Assembly: GCA_046329585.1 (NCBI GenBank)
Contig: JAXLUI010000001.1
Location: 2,170,001 to 2,234,000 of the forward strand
Origin: DLKC01 sp002478885
GTDB lineage: Bacteria > Bacteroidota > Bacteroidia > Chitinophagales > Chitinophagaceae
DNA: 64,000 nucleotides
Direction of reading: 5' to 3'
The notes beneath the pieces are model-generated. The model ran no database searches, had not been told where the DNA came from, and was given only the letters and a program-made list of their open reading frames with translations. The translations under genes were made by a program, and so were the position numbers. Below, in pieces: positions 60,001 through 64,000 of the stretch. Every line of letters starts with the position of its first letter. Within the stretch, counting starts at the first letter, position 1.

Positions 60001-60361
60001 CTACAGAAATACCAAGCTTCTTTTTGCTGGTAGCAGTACCAACACCCGTAACTACAACTTCACTTAAAGCCTTGGTGTCAGGATTAAGTGTAATGGCCAG
60101 GTTGTCAGTTGCCTTTACTTCTTTGGAATCAAAACCAAGTGCAGTAATTACCAAAATAGCTTTTGGCTTTACCGACAGGGAGAATGTACCATCATTTGCA
60201 GCTGCGGTACCATTCTTGGTACCCTTTTCAATAACAGAAGCGCCGGCAATTGCGGCGCCCTTTTCGTCGGTAACCTTTCCGGTTACAGTAGTCGTTTGGG
60301 CTTTAGCAATGACAAAGCAAAGCAGTGCTGCAAAGCCCAGCAGGAATTTTCTCATGTGCAT
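57035..60361 (-). CDS. SusC/RagA-family TonB-linked outer-membrane transporter
   Basis: 1108 residues. Signal FLLGFAALLCFVIAKAQ; an alternative ATG is two codons in. A carboxypeptidase-D regulatory-like domain (VTGKVTDEKGAAIAGASV) precedes a TonB box-like ALSEVVVTGVG and the plug (LVLLDGIEIPFENLTTID, VEVVQGAASATLYGAQG). The 22-strand barrel ends in SYQVTLNLGF. It imports large solutes with TonB energy together with SusD, 20 bases downstream. No FecR/sigma pair is present, so it is of the simple type. Confidence 0.95.
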   Translation of the reverse strand: MHMRKFLLGFAALLCFVIAKAQTTTVTGKVTDEKGAAIAGASVIEKGTKNGTAAANDGTFSLSVKPKAILVITALGFDSKEVKATDNLAITLNPDTKALSEVVVTGVGTATSKKKLGISVESITGDKLPSIPTASLDQAIIGKIPGAQISSVSGNPGDKVNIVLRGINTVQGGTRPLVLLDGIEIPFENLTTIDLTQVERVEVVQGAASATLYGAQGANGVIQIFSKKGSKGRLSINVSSSYGQNSYINAGNFGKASLHPYLTDANGTIVNAGSNSGLGYEAGDPVAIDPITGIVPGSNSISYRYGSNIPGLSTATPGATENYTRYGILDPRNKNDQPYKNGLQYHDHFAEVFESAPSINNTISLNGGGEKVDFNFALSNSQTASALLKDNGTLNRTNMSLNLGVQVTKNLHIRSITNLVYTKNDMHPGLGAPGGAYYGLGTSNANVGAVYGFLNTSPFFSLMDTILGGHYSVYQRASFASVNAGNPFFRLEYTAGDSKRYDIMQNFEATYKLNKYINFNARYGLTYKTENDVWTWYNQSQNANVEDQASWVSWYAPDEFGEIDNWQYSNKKQNLFASMIGKVDFDKDLNIHIPLQSTTQVSYDYRRNDYKELDTWGQTLALDPPFTLNSTQSQHVSVDYVEPFVTYGYLVDQKFDFGNYGGLTGGFRTDYSSAFGAGSKPFTFPHFNAYINIPAFDFWSSISKVIPNFKLRAAYGKAGIQPGPFDRYPVLNLQPTGDENTYTNQTASKNPNLDVEVSSEKEIGTDLTFNLFDGNWLRSVNASFTYWKRHTDNAIFNQNVPPSTGATQLLTNAIALSSKGWQLGVNIPVMSSKNLTWDFTANFGHQESLIESVAGGDIPLTSGAGSTGLVLSAGRKIGEIYGYKALTSVSQLRADKTPFIAEADQGNYEIVNGRVVNKTTKAIFFSDEAESLGDPNPTLTSSFINSFTWKGFLSFGFQFDWVKGSHLYNQTNEWMYRDAISSDFTRPVTINGETGAWTAYYASAYYALGNTPKGVGNNVTKDFFYEDASFVRLRNVSLGVDFSRFAKRDWLKKCQLVFSGRNLLTFTNYNGMDPEISSGASNSAFDRGIDHSTIPNMKSYQVTLNLGF

Positions 60362-60723
60362 TAGTTTTTGTTATCAATAGTTCAATATCGCGAAGGAATA
60401 TATGTATTATCCAATAGTATAATCATATACCCACTCCTAATAATTAACAACAAAATAACTGATTCGAACTTTACCCCTACCTTAAAAAAGGGTTATAGTT
60501 TAAAAATAGCGGCACCCATCGCCTCAATTAAACACATATAATAAATAATAATAAGCATGCTGCTGAAAAAGAGCATCTTTAACTACAGGAATAATCACAT
60601 TAAAATTCCGCGCTGCCTGTTCCTGATCAATAATGCCGGCAGCGCAGGTTAAATTCTTTAAAGTTTTCAACAAGGGCAAAAAATAATTTTGAAATGTAGC
60701 CCATTATTGTAATTTAGTGGCAG

Positions 60724-60772
60724 AATTTAATGGGTTAGTAAGTAAAAGGTCGGCATTCTTGCCGACCTTTTG
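60724..60772 (+). ncRNA. Possible small transcript (promoter plus terminator)
   Basis: TTG (60689-60691), an 18-base spacer and TAATTTAG (60710-60717, one off TAnnTTTG) precede by about 30 bases a perfect terminator, AAAAGGTCGGCA and TGCCGACCTTTT (60744-60771). No reading frame fits between. The product would be a very short RNA, or the terminator could be a leftover of a lost gene. Speculative. Confidence 0.3.
60744..60771 (+). terminator. Intrinsic terminator in the susC-radA spacer
   Basis: AAAAGGTCGGCA pairs with TGCCGACCTTTT around a short loop, followed by GCTTTT. No annotated gene precedes it on either strand within 380 bases. Confidence 0.7.
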
Positions 60773-60953
60773 CTTTTGACAGGTGCCCGATTCAGCCGCT
60801 GTCCTGGTCAACGTCTTTTTAAATTTGATCGCAGCGTGTAAATACTTCAATATGTTTAACCTTTATGTGCATGGCCGGTTCTTAAACTTCACACGAATAC
60901 AAGGCACCAAAAGATGGCATTACGGGGAAATCTTTGCCGATGCAAATTTTTTA

Positions 60954-60972
60954 GTACAAGAGTGCGACGCAA
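60954..60972 (+). repeat. Extragenic palindromic repeat arm
   Basis: GTACAAGAGTGCGACGCAA, perfect consensus arm, followed by CGATTGTTGAACAGG, about 93 bases before the RadA start. Confidence 0.85.
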
Positions 60973-61064
60973 CGATTGTTGAACAGGACACAAAAAGATG
61001 GTTACAAAAACACTTCTTTTAAAACAAAAAACGGGTGCCGGTTTTACGGCTTTATCTTTATCAA

Positions 61065-62441
61065 ATGAGTAAAATCAAAACAGCATTTTTCTGCGGTAAC
61101 TGTGGCTACGAAAGTACCAAGTGGTTGGGTAAATGCCCTTCATGCAACCAATGGAATACGTTTATGGAAGAAGTGATTGACAAAACCGGCGGTAAGAATA
61201 CCGGCGATGGCTGGAAAAATTATAACGATACAAAAAGAACTGCAGCCGCTGTTGCATTAAGCGATGTTATATCAAAAGAAGAAAAAAGATTTACTTCAAA
61301 AGATGTTGAACTGAACCGTGTACTGGGAGGTGGTATTGTACCCGGAAGTATTGTGCTTGTTGCCGGTGAACCGGGTATTGGTAAAAGTACGTTGCTATTG
61401 CAGGACGCTTTGGAGATGAATGAAATCGTTACGCTTTATATAAGTGGGGAAGAAAGTGAACAGCAGATAAAAATGCGCGCCGATCGGCTAAAAATAAACA
61501 ACGATAATTTTTACCTGCTTACCGAAACGAGCGTGAACACTATATTCCAGGAGATCAAAAAACTGAAACCTCAGTTTGTCATTATCGATTCCATACAAAC
61601 ACTGCAGGCTGAGTTTGTTGAATCATCACCCGGGAGCATCACACAAATAAGGGAATGCACGGCAGCCTTTCAGCGCTTCGCCAAAGAAACAGGCACGCCT
61701 GTTTTTTTAATCGGCCATATAACAAAAGATGGCACCATTGCCGGGCCAAAATTGCTGGAACATATGGTCGACACCGTTCTGCAGTTCGAAGGCGACCGCC
61801 ACTACGCATACCGCATACTTCGCACACTCAAAAACCGTTTTGGCAGCACATCTGAACTGGGCATCTACGAAATGACGGGCGATGGCATGCGTGCAGTATT
61901 GAACCCTTCAGAAATACTCATCAACCAAAAAGAAGATCAACTGAGTGGCAGCGCAATCGCTGCAAGCATGGAAGGACTGCGCCCTTTACTCATCGAAGTG
62001 CAGGCGCTCGTTACGCAAAGTGTTTATGGCACACCGCAACGAACATCCACGGGTATTGACTCAAGAAGACTGCAATTGCTTTTGGCCGTTTTGGAAAAAC
62101 GCGGCGGCTTTCAATTCGGCGTAAAAGATGTATTTGTAAATATTGCCGGTGGTTTAAAAGTTGAAGACCCTTCTATTGACCTCGCAACCATTTGTGCGCT
62201 GCTTTCTTCTTATGAAGATGTGCCCCTGCCGCAGCACATCTGCTTCGCTGGTGAAGTGGGTTTAAACGGTGAAATAAGATCGGTAAACCGAATCGAACAA
62301 CGCATAGCCGAGGCTGAAAAACTTGGATTCGAAAAAATCGTTGTTTCAAAGTTTAACAAAAAAGGGTTCGATAAAAACCAATTCAGGATCCAGGTCATAG
62401 CATTGGGCCGGGTAGATGAATTGTATCAATATCTTTTTTAG
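61065..62441 (+). CDS. radA: DNA repair protein RadA/Sms
   Basis: 458 residues from MSKIKTAFFCGNCGYES. An in-frame start 10 codons upstream is rejected because the zinc finger normally begins close to the N-terminus. It has a four-Cys zinc finger (CGNC and CPSC), a RecA-like ATPase with Walker A GEPGIGKST, the RadA signature KNRFGS, and a C-terminal Lon-like domain (DPSIDLATICALLSSYEDV). It is a cytoplasmic branch-migration helicase in recombination repair. Confidence 0.96.
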   Translation: MSKIKTAFFCGNCGYESTKWLGKCPSCNQWNTFMEEVIDKTGGKNTGDGWKNYNDTKRTAAAVALSDVISKEEKRFTSKDVELNRVLGGGIVPGSIVLVAGEPGIGKSTLLLQDALEMNEIVTLYISGEESEQQIKMRADRLKINNDNFYLLTETSVNTIFQEIKKLKPQFVIIDSIQTLQAEFVESSPGSITQIRECTAAFQRFAKETGTPVFLIGHITKDGTIAGPKLLEHMVDTVLQFEGDRHYAYRILRTLKNRFGSTSELGIYEMTGDGMRAVLNPSEILINQKEDQLSGSAIAASMEGLRPLLIEVQALVTQSVYGTPQRTSTGIDSRRLQLLLAVLEKRGGFQFGVKDVFVNIAGGLKVEDPSIDLATICALLSSYEDVPLPQHICFAGEVGLNGEIRSVNRIEQRIAEAEKLGFEKIVVSKFNKKGFDKNQFRIQVIALGRVDELYQYLF

Positions 62442-62471
62442 CCCGGCAAAAAGGCTTCGTGGCATCTTCCC

Positions 62472-62491
62472 TTGCGTCGCACAGCGTGTAC
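62472..62491 (-). repeat. Extragenic palindromic repeat arm
   Basis: TTGCGTCGCACAGCGTGTAC, preceded by GGCATCTTCCC. An inverse arm with a small change in the centre. A TTG inside it is in frame with ComF but is not its start. Confidence 0.7.
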
Positions 62492-62552
62492 TGCAACGCT
62501 ATATGGCAGCAACGCTGCTTGCATTTTTAGCAAAGAGTTTTTATCTTCCTGC

Positions 62553-63254
62553 ATGCTGCAGAAAGCAACCCGCATAGTCAACGATTTCGCTCACCTCTTC
62601 TTTCCCCACACCTGCGAAGGTTGTGGCTCAGATGTGCTTGACAACAATAGCCCTCTCTGCGTATCCTGTCTTTACCAATTGCCGGAAACCGGTTTCCTCG
62701 ATGTCGCCGACAATCCGGTTGAAAGAAAATTTTATGGCCAGCTGAAAATTGCTGCTGCAGGCTGTGCTTACTATTTCACCAAGCATTCCTTGCTACAACA
62801 CCTGGTAAAGCAACTCAAGTACAAAGGCAACAAAGACATTGGTATATTTCTCGGTAAACAGTTAGGCAAACAACTCGCAGCCTCAGAAAGATTCAACAAC
62901 ATCGACTGCATTATTCCTTTGCCACTCAATCAGAAGAAAGAAAGCAGGCGCGGTTATAACCAGGCCGCAATAATCGCGAAAGGCATAACCGCCTGTTGGC
63001 CTAAACCCATTTTGCTAAATGCGGTTGAAAGAAACGTTTTCACCGAAACACAAACACATAAAGATCGTATAGGCCGCTGGCAAAGCATGCAGGGCGTGTT
63101 TGTCTTAAAAGACCATGAAGCAATCAGGAATAAACATATTCTGTTGGTAGATGATATTATAACTACGGGTGCCACTCTCGAAGCCTGCGGAGAAGCGATA
63201 CTTTCGGCCACCGGCAGCATGCTCAGCATCGCTACAGTCGCTTATACCATCTGA
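62553..63254 (+). CDS. comF: ComF-family phosphoribosyltransferase-like protein
   Basis: About 233 residues from MLQKATRIVNDFAHLFFPH. It carries an N-terminal zinc finger (CEGCG ... CVSCL), a middle region (KQLKYKGNKDIGIFLGKQLG) and the PRPP-binding signature ILLVDDIITTGATLEAC. Known ComF proteins take part in DNA uptake and transformation. The chemical activity of the transferase fold is not certain. The gene follows RadA on the same strand, a sensible recombination partner. Upstream in-frame starts lie within a repeat arm. Confidence 0.93.
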   Translation: MLQKATRIVNDFAHLFFPHTCEGCGSDVLDNNSPLCVSCLYQLPETGFLDVADNPVERKFYGQLKIAAAGCAYYFTKHSLLQHLVKQLKYKGNKDIGIFLGKQLGKQLAASERFNNIDCIIPLPLNQKKESRRGYNQAAIIAKGITACWPKPILLNAVERNVFTETQTHKDRIGRWQSMQGVFVLKDHEAIRNKHILLVDDIITTGATLEACGEAILSATGSMLSIATVAYTI

Positions 63255-63364
63255 TCTTTAAGGAAAAGGGAATTTTCCGCAATGCGACAAATCTTAATCA
63301 GTACGTTGTTTAAACATTTTTACATTTGTATTGTTTACGATTATTCCACTTTAACTGACAAAAT

Positions 63365-63937
63365 ATGAAACTATTCTTTGCCTCCCTGCTATTTATCGCC
63401 TGCACTGCGGCCACCGCAAAAACAAATGAAGTAATGAACAACGACAATCCTGATGTGGCAAAAGCCAAAACCATTTACGACTTTAGCATTAAGTCATTAG
63501 ATGGCGGAACCATCGACTTCTCTCAATTCAAAGGAAAGAAGATACTGATCGTGAACACCGCTTCTATGTGTGGCTTCACACCCCAGTATAAAGCGCTGGA
63601 AGCATTGTACGAAGCGCACAAGGATAAATTGGTGATCGTTGGTTTTCCTTCTGACAACTTCGGCGGCCAGGAATACAAAGACGACAAAGACATAAAATCA
63701 TTCTGCCAGAAAAATTATGGAGTAACCTTCCCGCTCACCACAAGGGTTGATGTTAAAGGCGATAATACAACGCCCGTTTACAAATACCTCTGCAGCAAAT
63801 CGGAGAATGGCGTTTTGGATGCAACCATAAGCTGGAACTTCAACAAATTCATCATCGACGAAAATGGCAACCTTTTGGCTCACTTCGACAGCAAGGTTAC
63901 ACCAGACAGCGACGAGATTGCTAAATACCTGAATTAG
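63365..63937 (+). CDS. Exported glutathione/thioredoxin peroxidase
   Basis: 190 residues. A signal-like N-terminus (MKLFFASLLFIACTAATA) precedes the GPx fold: catalytic Cys69 in NTASMCGFTPQY, Gln in FGGQE, and Trp-Asn in ISWNFNKFII. The usual FPCNQF motif reads FPSDNF, so that Cys is Ser. A Cys in KSFCQKNYGV is a candidate resolving residue. It would reduce peroxides outside the cytoplasm. Single gene with its own terminator. Confidence 0.92.
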   Translation: MKLFFASLLFIACTAATAKTNEVMNNDNPDVAKAKTIYDFSIKSLDGGTIDFSQFKGKKILIVNTASMCGFTPQYKALEALYEAHKDKLVIVGFPSDNFGGQEYKDDKDIKSFCQKNYGVTFPLTTRVDVKGDNTTPVYKYLCSKSENGVLDATISWNFNKFIIDENGNLLAHFDSKVTPDSDEIAKYLN

Positions 63938-63957
63938 TCTTTACACATAAAATAAGC

Positions 63958-63990
63958 AAAAAGGGTTGAAGCGTAGGCTCAACCCTTTTT
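63958..63990 (+). terminator. Intrinsic terminator after the peroxidase gene
   Basis: AAAAAGGGTTGA pairs with TCAACCCTTTTT around a nine-base loop. Strong stem with a T tract, 20 bases after the stop codon. Confidence 0.9.
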
Positions 63991-64000
63991 GCTTTCAGAA

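Larger units (their letters stand above)
60362..61064. other. Divergent intergenic region, 703 bases
   Basis: Between SusC (minus) and RadA (plus). The SusC side (60362-60490) is AT-rich and should hold its promoter. It carries a promoter-plus-terminator unit at 60689-60771 (listed as a possible small RNA) and an extragenic repeat arm at 60954. Frames such as 60783-61022 have no features. Confidence 0.5.

Noticed and set aside
60783..61022. 79-codon plus-strand frame before RadA
   Set aside because: It contains an extragenic repeat arm and has no recognisable domain.

Overview
The window reads as a chromosomal segment of a Bacteroidota bacterium, most likely a member of the Chitinophagaceae or a close relative. 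The signs are a SusC/SusD outer-membrane pair, a type IX secretion C-terminal sorting domain, a histidine kinase with a two-component-regulator propeller, sugar-utilisation enzymes with Tat signals, and promoters with the Bacteroidota -7 box TAnnTTTG. Placement below family level is not possible by eye.

Layout. 1-10834: two large paralogous surface proteins with 17-residue repeats (the first cut by the window edge) flank a vanadium-haloperoxidase-like lipoprotein and a propeller histidine kinase/LuxR response regulator pair. 11151-17852: a small Bacteroidota-type protein, then a minus-strand TetR/HlyD/ATPase/ATPase/permease/permease drug-exporter operon of the YbhGFSR type. 18163-21354: an amidohydrolase-like lipoprotein, a SMUG2-like DNA glycosylase and an outer-membrane-barrel protein. 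21428-42799: the centrepiece, a sugar-oxidation island with seven tandem GMC-type FAD dehydrogenase genes and one Tat-signal gluconate-2-dehydrogenase-subunit-3-like partner. It also holds three TIM-barrel sugar isomerase/epimerase-like enzymes (two with Tat signals), a sugar MFS transporter, a Gfo/Idh/MocA oxidoreductase, a lipoprotein cytochrome c and a DUF1080 (3-keto-disaccharide hydrolase) lipoprotein. 43038-54829: housekeeping and mixed genes (YdeI-like, HlyD/TolC pair, PLP trans-sulfuration enzyme, MerR regulator with a long Pro/Glu tract, thioredoxin-like, ACT, alpha/beta hydrolase, TPR, tRNA-Arg(CCU), HAD, HemJ). 55293-60361: SusD and SusC. 61065-63937: RadA, ComF and glutathione peroxidase.

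How the island may work (inference). The GMC dehydrogenases, exported folded on the Tat signal of the small subunit, would oxidise sugars or glycosides in the periplasm, probably at C3, and pass electrons to the lipoprotein cytochrome c. The DUF1080 protein would cleave the keto-glycoside. The isomerase-like and Gfo/Idh/MocA proteins would process the keto-sugar, and the MFS permease would import it. Seven catalytic genes served by one small subunit suggest a broad substrate range.

Across the whole window, almost every longer spacer carries one or two copies of a short extragenic repeat. Its arm reads either ACAAGwGTGCGACGCAA or ACAAGTGAGTGACACAA, and arms often pair head-to-head as an imperfect hairpin. 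One lies in each of the eight spacers that flank or separate the GMC genes. It looks like a REP/BIME-type family and is the most unusual feature seen here.
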